Shown here one piece after another: positions 48,249 to 58,002 of a DNA stretch of 64,000 nt. Each line of letters starts with the position of its first letter. Within the stretch, counting starts at the first letter, position 1. Source of the stretch: Bacteroidota bacterium (lineage in GTDB: Bacteria; Bacteroidota; Bacteroidia; Chitinophagales; Chitinophagaceae). The DNA lies in assembly GCA_023422835.1 (NCBI GenBank), contig JAFAGI010000001.1, forward strand, positions 256,780 through 320,779. The letters run 5' to 3'. A program made the position numbers and the translations under genes. The notes under the pieces were generated by a model. The model saw only the letters and a list, made by a program, of their open reading frames with translations. It ran no database searches and was not told the DNA's origin.

Positions 48249-49754
48249 ATGGGCATTATCAGAAAGCAAAGTATTTACTCCAGCATTTTTACTTATATCG
48301 GCTTTGCTATCGGCGCATTGAATCTCCTGGTTTTGCTTACGCCCAAATTCGGTTTTTTTACTTTAGATGAATCAGGGCTTACCAGGCTTTTCCTGGACTT
48401 TGGCAATTTATTCGCAGTGATAGCTGCCATGGGTTCGCTGACCACGTTTATAAAGTTCTACCCGTTTCATCATGCCTATTTAAAAAAAGAGCAGAATGAT
48501 CTGCCGTTTATTGCCATCCTGGTTTGCACTGCCGGCGCTGTACTGCTAACGATTTGTATTTTTGTTTTTGAAGATTTTTTTGCCAGAAAATTTTCCAGGA
48601 ACTCCGCGCTGTTCATCCAGCATTTCCGGCTAGTGATACCGCTTACCATCTCCATGATCTTCTTCAACCTGTTTGAAGCATTTGCCTGGATGCTGCAGAA
48701 AACGGTGGTTTCAAACTTTGTAAAGGAGGTACTGTTGCGGGTTTTTGCCTTAATTGCCATCGTTATTTTTTACCTCGGCTGGATCAGCATTGACACATTT
48801 TTTATACTCTACACGCTTATTTATTTTCCCGCAGCGGCTTACCTGGCTTATGTTGTTTTCAAAGACGGCAGGATACAAATACAGACACGGATAAGCAATG
48901 TTACCAGGAAGCTATATTCCAAGATGCTGACCTTTACCGTGTATCATTTCACGGGCGGTGTTTTCCAGATATTACCCCGGACAATGGACCTGCTGATGAT
49001 AGCCAGCGTAGTGGAAGGGGGCCTGGGCAAAGCATTGATCTACTCTATCCCAACCTATCTGGTGACAGTGATGGAAGTGCCGCAAAGAAGCATGATGGGC
49101 ATTGGCTCATTTACCATTTCTGAGTCGTGGAAGCGGAACGATGTAAAAAACATCAGGACTATTTACCGGAAAAGCTCCATTAACTTACTGGCAGCAGGCC
49201 TGTTTATTTTCGGGCTGATATTTCCAAACCTGGACAACCTGGTTCGCTTTATGGGCGAAGAGTTTATGCCCGTAAAATTATTATTCCTCATCCTCGGCAT
49301 CGGCAAGCTGCTTGACCTGATGATGGGCCTGAATAATCTTATCCTTGGTTTTTCAAAATACTGGAAAACAGATTTCTATACCAATATCATCTTCATCATT
49401 TTTTCCGTTGGCATCACTTATTTACTCACTAAGAAGTTCGGGATGACGGGCACTGCGCTGGGCAGCGCGCTTACCATGTTTGGCTACAACCTTTTGCGGT
49501 TTATATTTATCTACAGGTTCCTGAAGATGCAGCCATTCACCTCAAAGACGCTGATAGTGCTGGCCCTGGGCATTGCAGCCCTGCTGATAACCTGTAACAT
49601 ACCTTATGCAGGCAATCTTTATATGGACACATTTATCAGGTCGATTACTTTTCTTATCCTTTTTGCACCCGGGCTGATCTATTTCAACATTTCGCCGGAC
49701 ATCAACGAGCTGTACAGGATGAGCATGTCTAAAATATTTAAAAGAAGTCAATAG
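48249..49754 (+). CDS. Polysaccharide flippase of the MOP/Wzx superfamily
   Basis: A 501-residue membrane protein with 12-14 helices, of the oligosaccharide flippase class in Bacteroidota (RfbX/Wzx or MurJ-like, MATE/MOP fold). The start at 48249 gives MGIIRKQSIYSSIFTYIGF, the family N-terminus; the much longer frame from 48093 would cross the divergent gene's promoter. Several glycosylation-related substrates are possible, but no glycosyltransferase gene is near, so the cargo cannot be named. The nucleoside transporter gene follows 30 bp downstream. Confidence 0.9.
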   Translation: MGIIRKQSIYSSIFTYIGFAIGALNLLVLLTPKFGFFTLDESGLTRLFLDFGNLFAVIAAMGSLTTFIKFYPFHHAYLKKEQNDLPFIAILVCTAGAVLLTICIFVFEDFFARKFSRNSALFIQHFRLVIPLTISMIFFNLFEAFAWMLQKTVVSNFVKEVLLRVFALIAIVIFYLGWISIDTFFILYTLIYFPAAAYLAYVVFKDGRIQIQTRISNVTRKLYSKMLTFTVYHFTGGVFQILPRTMDLLMIASVVEGGLGKALIYSIPTYLVTVMEVPQRSMMGIGSFTISESWKRNDVKNIRTIYRKSSINLLAAGLFIFGLIFPNLDNLVRFMGEEFMPVKLLFLILGIGKLLDLMMGLNNLILGFSKYWKTDFYTNIIFIIFSVGITYLLTKKFGMTGTALGSALTMFGYNLLRFIFIYRFLKMQPFTSKTLIVLALGIAALLITCNIPYAGNLYMDTFIRSITFLILFAPGLIYFNISPDINELYRMSMSKIFKRSQ

Positions 49755-49784
49755 AAAAGATTAAATTGCTTCACATTTAAATGC

Positions 49785-51050
49785 GTGTATATGAACATTA
49801 AACTGCGTCTGACCGTAATGAGTTTTTTCCAGCTTTTCGTTTGGGGGGCATGGCTGATAACAATTGGTGTTTACTGGTTTCAGCATAAGCAGTGGGACGT
49901 GGCTGAGTTCGGACTGGTTTTCTCTACAATGGGTATTGCTTCTATTTTCATGCCCGCGCTTACGGGCATTATTGCCGACCGCTTTATCAATGCAGAGAAA
50001 CTTTACGGTATTCTTCATATACTCTATGGCACAATGCTTATCTGGATCATGCGCATTGATGATCCTCAAATGTTCTTCTACGCCATGCTTGCTGCCATGA
50101 TCTTTTACATGCCTACGATCGCGCTTTCCAATTCCATCTCATACTCTGTTTTAAAAAGCAGGGATTATGACCTGGTAAAAGTTTTCCCGCGCATCCGCGT
50201 GTGGGGCACTGTCGGGTTTATCATAGCGATGGTGTTTACCAATCTTACAGACAATAAGGCTACGGCTAACCAGTTTCTGATAGGTGGTGTAGCAGCCATA
50301 GGCTTAGGCCTCTATGCATTTACCCTGCCCAAATGCCCGCCACAAAATAAAAACACCGGGCATACTTCATTTGCAGAAGCTATGGGGCTGAATGCTTTTA
50401 AGCTGTTTGGCAATTACAAAATGGCATTGTTTTTTCTGTTCTCCATGCTGCTGGGTGCTGCGTTGCAACTGACAAATATGTATGGCGATACATTCCTGTC
50501 AGACTTTGCCAAAGACCCACAATATGCCAATTCAGTGATCGTTGAACGCTCAACGGTAATACTGGCTATTTCACAGATATCCGAAACACTCTTTATCCTG
50601 GCGATACCATTTTTCCTGAAAAGATTCGGCATTAAGAAAGTAATGCTCATCAGCATGATCGCATGGGTATTGCGCTTTGGTTTGTTTGCTTACGGCGATC
50701 CTGCAGGTGGTTTGTGGATGATCATTTTATCGTGCATTGTATACGGTATGGCCTTTGACTTCTTTAATATTTCCGGTTCCTTATTCGTAGAAACCAGCGT
50801 GGATGCTAAAATCCGCTCTTCCGCGCAGGGATTGTTTATGATGATGACAAACGGCTTCGGCGCTGTGCTCGGCAGCTGGCTCAGCGGCGTGATCATTCAA
50901 AAATATTACACATTGCCGGGAGGTGATAAAATGTGGCAGGAAATATGGTTGTTGTTCGCGGCCTATGCTTTGGTAGTAACCATTTTATTTGCGGTATTCT
51001 TCAGGCACAAACATCAGCCGGAACAAGTTGCGGCATTGAATAATCATTAA
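49785..51050 (+). CDS. Nucleoside:H+ symporter-type MFS protein
   Basis: A 421-residue, 12-helix MFS protein of the NHS (NupG/XapB) nucleoside permease type, with MSFFQLFVWGAWLITIG near the N-terminus, ALSNSISYSVLK in the middle, and FPRIRVWGTVGFI. ATG at 49785 or 49791. Length and helix count are normal. It should import purine or pyrimidine nucleosides with protons. It follows the flippase gene by 30 bp. No nucleoside hydrolase or phosphorylase is near to name the substrate. Confidence 0.93.
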   Translation: MYMNIKLRLTVMSFFQLFVWGAWLITIGVYWFQHKQWDVAEFGLVFSTMGIASIFMPALTGIIADRFINAEKLYGILHILYGTMLIWIMRIDDPQMFFYAMLAAMIFYMPTIALSNSISYSVLKSRDYDLVKVFPRIRVWGTVGFIIAMVFTNLTDNKATANQFLIGGVAAIGLGLYAFTLPKCPPQNKNTGHTSFAEAMGLNAFKLFGNYKMALFFLFSMLLGAALQLTNMYGDTFLSDFAKDPQYANSVIVERSTVILAISQISETLFILAIPFFLKRFGIKKVMLISMIAWVLRFGLFAYGDPAGGLWMIILSCIVYGMAFDFFNISGSLFVETSVDAKIRSSAQGLFMMMTNGFGAVLGSWLSGVIIQKYYTLPGGDKMWQEIWLLFAAYALVVTILFAVFFRHKHQPEQVAALNNH

Positions 51051-51166
51051 ACATACATCATAAAATGCTGCATACCAACCGAGGATGAATAAGCGAAATG
51101 AAGTTAACTGGTAATTCCATGTGGCTGCTGAAACAGCGGCAAATCGGCGAACTAAAATATATACGC

Positions 51167-51454
51167 ATGCAACTCATTCACCAGGATAATCCCGGCACAG
51201 GCGGTCAATTCAAGGCGCTGGAAAAGGATCAGCTTGCAGGTACAATTACTTACCTATGGCATGATGAAGATCTGCTGGAGATAAACCATACGGAAGTTGA
51301 TGAAGCTTACGAAGGCAAGGGCATCGGCAAGAAATTGGCAGATGCTGTTGTAGATCTTGCCAGGGAACAAAATGCCCGCATCAAGGCTACATGCCGCTTT
51401 GCAAAAAGTGTATTGCTGCGTGATGAAGCTGCAAAAGATATGCTCATTGATTAA
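51167..51454 (+). CDS. Small GNAT-type N-acetyltransferase (YjdJ-like)
   Basis: A 95-residue acetyltransferase of the single-domain YjdJ type, with the acetyl-CoA motif VDEAYEGKGIGKKLADAVVD around residues 48-67 and the EINHTEV strand before it. ATG at 51167 is chosen because the homologous region starts with MQLIHQDNPGTGGQF; an upstream ATG at 51098 would add 23 unmatched residues. Substrate unknown, and no signal peptide. Its stop shares TTAA with the convergent plsC stop. Confidence 0.88.
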   Translation: MQLIHQDNPGTGGQFKALEKDQLAGTITYLWHDEDLLEINHTEVDEAYEGKGIGKKLADAVVDLAREQNARIKATCRFAKSVLLRDEAAKDMLID

Positions 51455-52188
51455 GCAAACTTCTTTTCATTGGCCTCGTAGGCGTTCCACATTTTATTAA
51501 AAACTTCTTCTTTGAGTTCGGGTGCTTTCTTGTGCTGCGGGTCAACCTGCGGCAGTATTTGCAGGTATATCCTGTGAGGTGAAAGCGCAAACATTTCGCC
51601 GGCGGGCAGTATTTTTCTTGTATTGAAAATCACTACCGGAATGATTGGTTTACCTGTATCTGCAGCAAGCCTGAAAGCGCCGTTGTAAAACTCTTTTAGC
51701 GGCTTGTTTGTTTTATTGCGCGTACCTTCGGGATAGATCACCATATCCAGCCCCATATCCAGTACATGCTTCATTTGCTGAAAGCTAGAACTCCGGCTGT
51801 TACTGTTTTTTCTGTCGACCAGCACAGAGCCAAAACCGTAAACCCAGGCAAATACGGGTATTTTGGCCAGCGATGCTTTTGCGATAGACTTATTGGGATT
51901 GGGTAAAAAAGGCGTGGCGGCAAAAATATCAAAGAAACTGTTGTGGTTGCACACAACGATGTAGTTCTGTCCCGCTTTAAAATGTTCTTTGCCTAAGACT
52001 GTTACAGGGCAACCCACACCGCCCAGGAATACCGTCATCCATACTTTTGAAACCTTGTGAAACCATTTTGTTTTGGCAGGTTCCTTCAGTACAAAACATG
52101 GCGTCATAAACAACAATGCCGTAAGAATCGTTACCACAAAAAATATAAAACCCCATAAGGCCCACACCGCGCGGAAAATCTTTTTCAT
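51451..52188 (-). CDS. plsC: 1-acyl-sn-glycerol-3-phosphate acyltransferase
   Basis: A 245-residue membrane-bound acyltransferase that adds the second acyl chain to lysophosphatidic acid. It has the catalytic Hx4D in NHNSFFD (His82, Asp87) and the substrate-binding PEGTR (153-157), plus an N-terminal membrane helix (about 10-30). Length is usual. It follows ung by 28 bp on the same strand, and its stop overlaps the GNAT stop by 4 bp. Confidence 0.95.
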   Translation of the reverse strand: MKKIFRAVWALWGFIFFVVTILTALLFMTPCFVLKEPAKTKWFHKVSKVWMTVFLGGVGCPVTVLGKEHFKAGQNYIVVCNHNSFFDIFAATPFLPNPNKSIAKASLAKIPVFAWVYGFGSVLVDRKNSNSRSSSFQQMKHVLDMGLDMVIYPEGTRNKTNKPLKEFYNGAFRLAADTGKPIIPVVIFNTRKILPAGEMFALSPHRIYLQILPQVDPQHKKAPELKEEVFNKMWNAYEANEKKFA

Positions 52189-52216
52189 TTTACTACTGAT
52201 TAATTTTAATTCGCTG

Positions 52217-52891
52217 CTAAGCGTTATTCCAGTCTATTGGCGCCTTTCCCTGTTTTGCAAGCAATTCGTTTGTTGCACTGAAATGCCGGCATCCGAAAAA
52301 GCCGTTGTGCGCACTCAAAGGCGATGGGTGTGCTGCTTTCAGGATATGATGTTTCGTGGCATCAATCAGCACCTGCTTGTCCTGTGCAAACCTGCCCCAC
52401 AGCAGGAAAATGACGCCTTCTTTTTCGTCTGATATTTTTTTTATCACTGCGTCTGTAAACGTTGACCAGCCTATCTTTGAGTGGCTGTTTGCATCGTGGG
52501 CCCTTACCGTAAGTGCGGCATTGAGCAGTAAAACTCCCTGGCTTGCCCATTTGGTAAGGTTCCCAGTTTTAGGGATGGGTATGCCCAGATCATCATTAAT
52601 TTCCTTAAAAATATTTTTAAGAGAAGGCGGGAACGCTACACCGTTTGGCACGGAAAAGCAGAGCCCGTGCGCCTGGCCATCGTTGTGGTAAGGATCCTGC
52701 CCCAGCAGCACCACTTTCACCTTATCGAAAGGAGTTTGCTCAAAAGCATTGAAGATAAGGTTGCCGGGCGGAAATATTTTCCTGCCGCTCTGCTTTTCTG
52801 CTTTCAGGAACATAGCAATATGCTCGAAGTAACGTTTGGCAAATTCTTCTTTCAAAACTTCTTTCCAACTGCTTTCTATTTGTACATCCAT
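52217..52891 (-). CDS. ung: Uracil-DNA glycosylase
   Basis: A 224-residue family 1 uracil-DNA glycosylase that removes uracil from DNA. Catalytic Asp66 lies in GQDPYHNDGQAHG (64-76), with the uracil-binding Phe in LCFSVP, and the base-flipping/leucine loop in HPSPLSAHNGFFG (His188). Length is normal. The product of the nearby plsC gene has an unrelated role, so the two are just cotranscribed. Confidence 0.98.
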   Translation of the reverse strand: MDVQIESSWKEVLKEEFAKRYFEHIAMFLKAEKQSGRKIFPPGNLIFNAFEQTPFDKVKVVLLGQDPYHNDGQAHGLCFSVPNGVAFPPSLKNIFKEINDDLGIPIPKTGNLTKWASQGVLLLNAALTVRAHDANSHSKIGWSTFTDAVIKKISDEKEGVIFLLWGRFAQDKQVLIDATKHHILKAAHPSPLSAHNGFFGCRHFSATNELLAKQGKAPIDWNNA

Positions 52892-53054
52892 TGACTAAAA
52901 TTTTTTTAATGAAAAGGAAACATCCGTTTATTTTTTTCTTTTATTTAGCCGGCCAACGCCGCCAATACCGATGGTTATATAATGAACATTTCCCGATACA
53001 TAAGGAATTTTATTGCTGCTTGAAAATTGTATCCATACCGCAAACGTAAAAAAC
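52892..53054. other. Short gap between ung and the small secreted protein gene
   Basis: 163 bp, AT-rich at one end. I looked for an extension of the small secreted protein gene in other frames and found none with confidence. Confidence 0.35.
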
Positions 53055-53306
53055 TCATATGTCCTCTATCTCGTATAAGCCAATATAATTTTCGTTATCC
53101 ATATCATTGTTCAGAAAATTTTTCAGCCGCCTTACATCGTTCATATCTTTTTGAATAAACTTATCCAGCAACAGCATTCTTGCGTTACGTATCAGCATTG
53201 TCTGGGAGCCTGTAGCGGCAAGTATTTCTTTTTTAAGTGAATCTTCCTGTGCATAGGCGGCTGTGCAAACAAAAGACAGAATAAGAAACAATAATTTTTT
53301 GGGCAT
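53055..53306 (-). CDS. Small secreted protein, possibly truncated
   Basis: An 83-residue protein with a signal peptide (1-19, ending AAYAQ). The rest is a helical stretch with KKEILAATGS, RNARMLLLDKFIQKDMNDVRRLKNFLNND and ends in YIGLYEIEDI. It reads like the N-terminal part of a longer Bacteroidota protein of unknown function, and the stop comes early after that segment, so truncation is likely but not shown. ATG at 53306 is preferred over one at 53327. It diverges from nadC. Confidence 0.55.
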   Translation of the reverse strand: MPKKLLFLILSFVCTAAYAQEDSLKKEILAATGSQTMLIRNARMLLLDKFIQKDMNDVRRLKNFLNNDMDNENYIGLYEIEDI

Positions 53307-53380
53307 AGGATAAAATTTAAAGCGCATTCAAAATTATTGAAAAATACATAATCCATTCGAAAGATAATTAATGAGTTTTG

Positions 53381-53388
53381 TATCTTTG
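53381..53388 (+). promoter_or_regulatory. Bacteroidota -7 promoter element of nadC
   Basis: TATCTTTG matches TAnnTTTG; it ends 5 bp before the nadC ATG, which would put the transcription start at or inside the start codon region. The leader would be near zero. Confidence 0.4.
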
Positions 53389-53393
53389 GCTAT

Positions 53394-54248
53394 ATGAACC
53401 AAAAAATACTACGGCACCTGATAACAGAAGCGCTGGCAGAAGACATCGGAGACGGAGACCATAGTACACTAAGCTGTATACCTGCAAACAAAAAAGGTAA
53501 GGCTGTGCTGAGAATCAAGCAGGACGGCATTCTGGCCGGCGTAGAAGTTGCCCAGGAAATTTTTCACCAGGTAGAGCCGGGAGCAAAATTCACCATCTAT
53601 AAACATGACGGCGAGCCAATGCAGTATGGGGATACAGCATTTGAAGTGGAGGCCGGCATGCAAACCATTCTCAGTTGCGAAAGGCTTACACTGAACTGTA
53701 TGCAGCGCATGAGCGGTATAGCTACGCTTACCAGGCAATATGTAGATATCTTAAAAAATTACCACACAAAAATACTGGATACCCGCAAGACCACGCCTAA
53801 TTTCCGGCTGCTGGAAAAAGAAGCCGTCCGCATTGGCGGCGGCATCAATCACCGCTTTGGCCTGTATGACATGATCATGCTGAAAGACAACCATATTGAT
53901 TTCTGCGGAGGGCTGGAGCCGGCAATTGATAAGGCTTTTGCTTATACACAGCAATACTACCCCGGGCTAAAGATCGAGGTGGAAACCAGGAATTTGGAGG
54001 ATGTAAAAAAAGTTTGCGCAGTCGGCAAAGGCAAGGTATTCCGTATTATGCTGGATAATTTTTCACCGGAAAACGTCAGCGAAGCCCTGTCAATCATCAA
54101 TAAAGAATTTGAAACAGAAGCCAGCGGCGGCATCAACCTGTATACCGTGGAAATGTATGCGCAAACCGGCGTTGACTATGTAAGCGTGGGCGGCCTGATA
54201 CACCAGGCACAAAGCCTGGACCTGAGCCTGAAGGCCGACATGAGCTAA
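53394..54248 (+). CDS. nadC: Nicotinate-nucleotide pyrophosphorylase (carboxylating)
   Basis: A 284-residue quinolinate phosphoribosyltransferase, which makes nicotinate mononucleotide from quinolinate and PRPP in NAD synthesis. Key parts are ALAEDIGDGDHST at 13-25, the LNCMQRMSGIATLT helix, the DTRKTTPNFRLLEKEAVRIG substrate-binding region, and ASGGINLYTV near the end. All are intact. nadA and nadB are not in the window. Cytoplasmic, dimer or hexamer. Confidence 0.97.
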   Translation: MNQKILRHLITEALAEDIGDGDHSTLSCIPANKKGKAVLRIKQDGILAGVEVAQEIFHQVEPGAKFTIYKHDGEPMQYGDTAFEVEAGMQTILSCERLTLNCMQRMSGIATLTRQYVDILKNYHTKILDTRKTTPNFRLLEKEAVRIGGGINHRFGLYDMIMLKDNHIDFCGGLEPAIDKAFAYTQQYYPGLKIEVETRNLEDVKKVCAVGKGKVFRIMLDNFSPENVSEALSIINKEFETEASGGINLYTVEMYAQTGVDYVSVGGLIHQAQSLDLSLKADMS

Positions 54249-54359
54249 AGAGCGGCTTGAACAAAAAATTTACATACGGCATTCACAGATGCCGCGGCTC
54301 GTATTTTTTATTGCCTTAAGAGAAACAATCCTGTTTGTTTAAGTTTGTTTAAAAAAACA

Positions 54360-55829
54360 ATGACCACTTGGCAGCAAATATGGGAATTTATTAAAGAATG
54401 GTATTGGATCCCGATGTTGATCCTTTATGTGGGCGTGATTATCACTATCCTAAGTGAAAACCGCAGCCCAAGCAAATCGCTGGCTTACATGTTAGTGCTT
54501 GTTTTCCTGCCGGTGATTGGCCTGATCGTGTATTATTTTGTAGGCAGAAAACCGCTGTTTAAAAAAACGGCGTTTGAGAAAAAACGATTGGTTGACCGGC
54601 AAAAAATGCAGCAATATTACCAGCAGCTAAAACCTGAAATGGAAGAACGTTTGCTGATGCTGGAGCAAAAAATCGGGAATATGGCACTACCCTTCCGCTA
54701 TCTTTATTATCAGCATCAGTCGCTAATCAGCAAAGACAATTGCGTAACCTTGCTGAATAACGGTGAAGAAAAATTTCCTGCTCTTTTTGACGCGATTGAA
54801 AATGCCTGCGCTCACATCCATATTGAATACTACATTCTTACTGCTGACGATGTGGGCAACCGTCTCACCGATATTTTGATTAAAAAAAGCCGCGAAGGCG
54901 TTAAAGTAAGAGTGATCGCAGATGATGTAGGTTCAAAAAAATTAAAAGACATCCCGTCGCGGCTGCGGAAAGCCGGCATCCCTTTTTTAAGAACAATGCC
55001 GGTGGCGTTTACTTCTTTGGCCAACAGCAATTACCGCAACCACCGCAAAATTGCGATCATTGACGGCGTGATCGGTTTTATCGGCGGCATTAACCTGGAT
55101 GACCGCTACTGGAACAATGGTAAACACGAACTTTACTGGCGCGACACGGCAATAAAAATAGAAGGCCCTGCCGTAAAACTGTTACAGGTGCAGTTTATCC
55201 TGAGTTGGTTTTTCTCCGGCGGCAAAGACGATTTCGGCAATGGCGATGATTACTTCGGCAAAAAACACGAAAAAAAAGGCGATGCTATCGTGGCTTTTGC
55301 AGCAAGCGGCCCCAACTCGGAGGCATCCTATGTAATGGAAACTATTCTTTTAGCAATAAACCAGGCAAGAAAGAGCGTGCGGATTTGCACGCCGTATTTT
55401 ATACCCACAGACCAGCTTACTTCTGCACTGGTTATTGCTGCGGCTAACGGAGTTGAGGTGGAACTGATACTTCCTGAAAAATCAGACTCTTTTATCGTGC
55501 AGCATGCTTCGTTCTCATTCATTAAACCCTTGCTTGAGCGGGGCGTGCGGGTTTATCTTTATAAAAAAGGATTTATTCATTCTAAAACCATTTCCATAGA
55601 CGGCACACTGGCTTTCGTAGGAACGGTAAACATGGATACGCGCAGTTTCTTCCTGAATTTTGAAATTACATCCGTTGTTTATGAAGGAGCTTTTTGCAGA
55701 TCGCTTGAAGAAAGCTTTGCAAAAGACAAGAATAACAGCCGGTTGATAACGATAGAATATTGGCAAAGCCGTTCGTCTATTCATCGCGGCTTTGATTCGG
55801 TTTGCAGGCTGGTGGCTCCGCTTCTGTAA
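54360..55829 (+). CDS. cls: Cardiolipin synthase (phospholipase D type)
   Basis: A 489-residue membrane enzyme that joins two phosphatidylglycerols. Two N-terminal helices (about 15-33 and 42-60) precede two phospholipase D motifs: HRKIAIID (His228, Lys230, Asp235) and HSKTISID in the C-terminal half, each followed by a GG or GT strand. ATG at 54360 is preferred over the upstream TTG at 54345. Length matches ClsA-type enzymes. It converges with the glucuronate operon. Confidence 0.96.
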   Translation: MTTWQQIWEFIKEWYWIPMLILYVGVIITILSENRSPSKSLAYMLVLVFLPVIGLIVYYFVGRKPLFKKTAFEKKRLVDRQKMQQYYQQLKPEMEERLLMLEQKIGNMALPFRYLYYQHQSLISKDNCVTLLNNGEEKFPALFDAIENACAHIHIEYYILTADDVGNRLTDILIKKSREGVKVRVIADDVGSKKLKDIPSRLRKAGIPFLRTMPVAFTSLANSNYRNHRKIAIIDGVIGFIGGINLDDRYWNNGKHELYWRDTAIKIEGPAVKLLQVQFILSWFFSGGKDDFGNGDDYFGKKHEKKGDAIVAFAASGPNSEASYVMETILLAINQARKSVRICTPYFIPTDQLTSALVIAAANGVEVELILPEKSDSFIVQHASFSFIKPLLERGVRVYLYKKGFIHSKTISIDGTLAFVGTVNMDTRSFFLNFEITSVVYEGAFCRSLEESFAKDKNNSRLITIEYWQSRSSIHRGFDSVCRLVAPLL

Positions 55830-55857
55830 ATGTTTTCACTTTTCTCTACACTTCTTT

Positions 55858-57312
55858 CTACAGGTCAGTGACGGGTTTGTATTTAGGCACCAGTGTTTTA
55901 ATAATAAGCCAGCCGATCAGGTAGGCCACCGCGCAAATGGAAAAGATAATAAAATATCCTGCTTCCTTTCCTTCAAAGCCCAGAAGTTGCATTTTGGTTT
56001 CAGCAGCATGATCGAACAACATGCCCGACCCTTTGTTGATGATAAACGAACCGACACCCCCCGCAAGCCCGCCAATTCCAATGATTGTAGCCACGGCATA
56101 CTTAGGAAACATATCTCCCACGGTTGAAAAAATATTGGCCGACCATGCCTGGTGTGCCGCCCCTGCAATACCAATAATGATCACGGGCAGCCATACGGAA
56201 ACATGCCCCAAAGGCTGAGCCAACAATGCCAGCAGCGGGAAAAAGGCAAATATCAGCATGGCTTTCATCCTGCCTGCATAAGGCTCCATTCTTTTTTTAT
56301 CTACGAAATAAGATGGCAGCCATCCGCCCACGATAGACAGCATGGTAATGAGGTACAGAACAAAAATATACGGTGCACTCTGTACAGAAGTTAACCCGTA
56401 AACCGACTCCAGGTATGCCGGCGCCCAGAACAGGAAAAACCACCATACACCATCTGTCATAAACTTACCGATGGCAAAGGCCCAGGTTTGTTTGTAGCTG
56501 AAAGCTCTGGCAAATGAAATTCTTTTCTTTGATTGTGCAAGATGGTCGGCAGCGCTTAAATCTGCATCGTCCTGGCAAATGTAAATCAGCTCCTGCGTAT
56601 TTACTTTTTTACATTTGTCGGGTTTGTTGTATACAAATATCCAGAAACCCATCCATACGAAACCTGTGGCACCGATAATGATGAATGCCATTTCCCATCC
56701 CCATGCCTGCGCAATGAACGGAATGGTTACAGGCGCCAGCAAAGCGCCGATCTGTGCACCTGAATTGAAAATACTGGTTGAGAAAGCCCTGTCCTTTTTA
56801 GGGAAATATTCAGCCGTAGCCTTGATGGCAGCAGGAAAATTACCCGCCTCGCCAACAGCCAGTATTACTCTTGCGAAAATAAACAACGACACACTCACGG
56901 TTACTACTTTAGATACATCGCTGACAGCAGCAATAGATTCTCGTGCGCCGGCAAAGCTCAAAGCCCAGTCGCCAGTGAGAATACCTGAAGTAGCAATACC
57001 GCAGAATGCATGCAGCACCGCGCCGGCAGACCACACGCCTATTGCCCACAGAAATCCTTTCTTGGTGTCCATCCAGTCTACGAACTTGCCTGCAAACAGC
57101 ATGGCTACGGCGTAGAAGATAGAAAACAAACCTGTGACTGTACCATAGTCTGAGTCTGTCCAATGAAATTCCGGCGCTATAAAATCTTTCCACGTGAGGG
57201 AAAGCACCTGCCTGTCGAGGTAGTTGATGGTAGTGGCAAAAAATAACATGGCTGTTATAGACCAGCGGTAATTTGTCATTTTGCCGTTTTGCGGGATAGG
57301 ATATTGCATCAT
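55858..57312 (-). CDS. exuT: Hexuronate MFS transporter ExuT
   Basis: A 484-residue, 12-helix MFS protein of the anion:cation symporter (ACS) family, of the ExuT type. Visible family features: YRWSITAMLFFATTINYLDRQ at the N-terminus and the segment GEAGNFPAAIKATAEYFP in the first half. It should import glucuronate or galacturonate with protons. It is the last gene of the minus-strand operon, 2 bp after eda, which fits substrate supply to the pathway. It is a typical length. Confidence 0.95.
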   Translation of the reverse strand: MMQYPIPQNGKMTNYRWSITAMLFFATTINYLDRQVLSLTWKDFIAPEFHWTDSDYGTVTGLFSIFYAVAMLFAGKFVDWMDTKKGFLWAIGVWSAGAVLHAFCGIATSGILTGDWALSFAGARESIAAVSDVSKVVTVSVSLFIFARVILAVGEAGNFPAAIKATAEYFPKKDRAFSTSIFNSGAQIGALLAPVTIPFIAQAWGWEMAFIIIGATGFVWMGFWIFVYNKPDKCKKVNTQELIYICQDDADLSAADHLAQSKKRISFARAFSYKQTWAFAIGKFMTDGVWWFFLFWAPAYLESVYGLTSVQSAPYIFVLYLITMLSIVGGWLPSYFVDKKRMEPYAGRMKAMLIFAFFPLLALLAQPLGHVSVWLPVIIIGIAGAAHQAWSANIFSTVGDMFPKYAVATIIGIGGLAGGVGSFIINKGSGMLFDHAAETKMQLLGFEGKEAGYFIIFSICAVAYLIGWLIIKTLVPKYKPVTDL

Positions 57313-57314
57313 AA

Positions 57315-57986
57315 TTATCTGTTTCTTGCTTCCTGAATATAAGCCAGTGCTTCTTGGGTTTTACCGGTGATTGCCTGCCAGTTTTGCGCTTTGATCACAT
57401 CGGAGGGAAAAAGATTTGATCCCATGCCTACTGCGAATACGCCTGACTTTACCCAGGCATCAAGGTTTTCTCGGCTAGGCTCCACACCTCCGGTTACTAT
57501 CAGCATTGTCCACGGCATGGGGCCTTTTACATTTTTAACAAAGGAAGGCCCGCCTACGTTGGAGGCAGGAAATATCTTACAGAGGTCGCAGCCGGCTTCC
57601 TGTGCAAAACCAATCTCGGAAACTGATCCGCAACCTGGTGTGTAAGGCACCAGCCGCCTGTTGCAGACCTTGGCCACTTCAGGATTAAACAACGGTCCTA
57701 CCACGAAGTTGGCGCCCAATTGAATGTAAAGCGCAGCTGTTGGCGCATCTACCACAGAGCCTATGCCCAATATGAGTTCCGGGCATTCTGTCTTAGCAAA
57801 CTTTACCAGCTCAGCAAAAACTTCCTGGGCAAAATCGCCGCGGTTGGTAAATTCAAAAACTCTTACGCCGCCCTGGTAGCAGGCCTTAACCACGTTCTTT
57901 GCCACTTCCGCATCATGGTGGTAAAACACAGGCACCATGCCGGTTTCGCCGATCGCTGAAAGTACTTGTAATTTATTGAAAAGCAT
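57315..57986 (-). CDS. eda: KDPG/4-hydroxy-2-oxoglutarate aldolase
   Basis: A 223-residue class I aldolase that splits 2-keto-3-deoxy-6-phosphogluconate to pyruvate and glyceraldehyde 3-phosphate. The Schiff-base lysine is Lys137 in DLCKIFPAS, and the catalytic glutamate is Glu45 in FEFTNRG. The end TGGVEP binds phosphate. Normal length. It takes the product of KdgK, encoded just upstream. The 128-bp gap to kdgK is long for this operon and holds a 7-bp tandem repeat. Confidence 0.95.
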   Translation of the reverse strand: MLFNKLQVLSAIGETGMVPVFYHHDAEVAKNVVKACYQGGVRVFEFTNRGDFAQEVFAELVKFAKTECPELILGIGSVVDAPTAALYIQLGANFVVGPLFNPEVAKVCNRRLVPYTPGCGSVSEIGFAQEAGCDLCKIFPASNVGGPSFVKNVKGPMPWTMLIVTGGVEPSRENLDAWVKSGVFAVGMGSNLFPSDVIKAQNWQAITGKTQEALAYIQEARNR

Positions 57987-58002
57987 TTTGATTGGTGATT
58001 TT

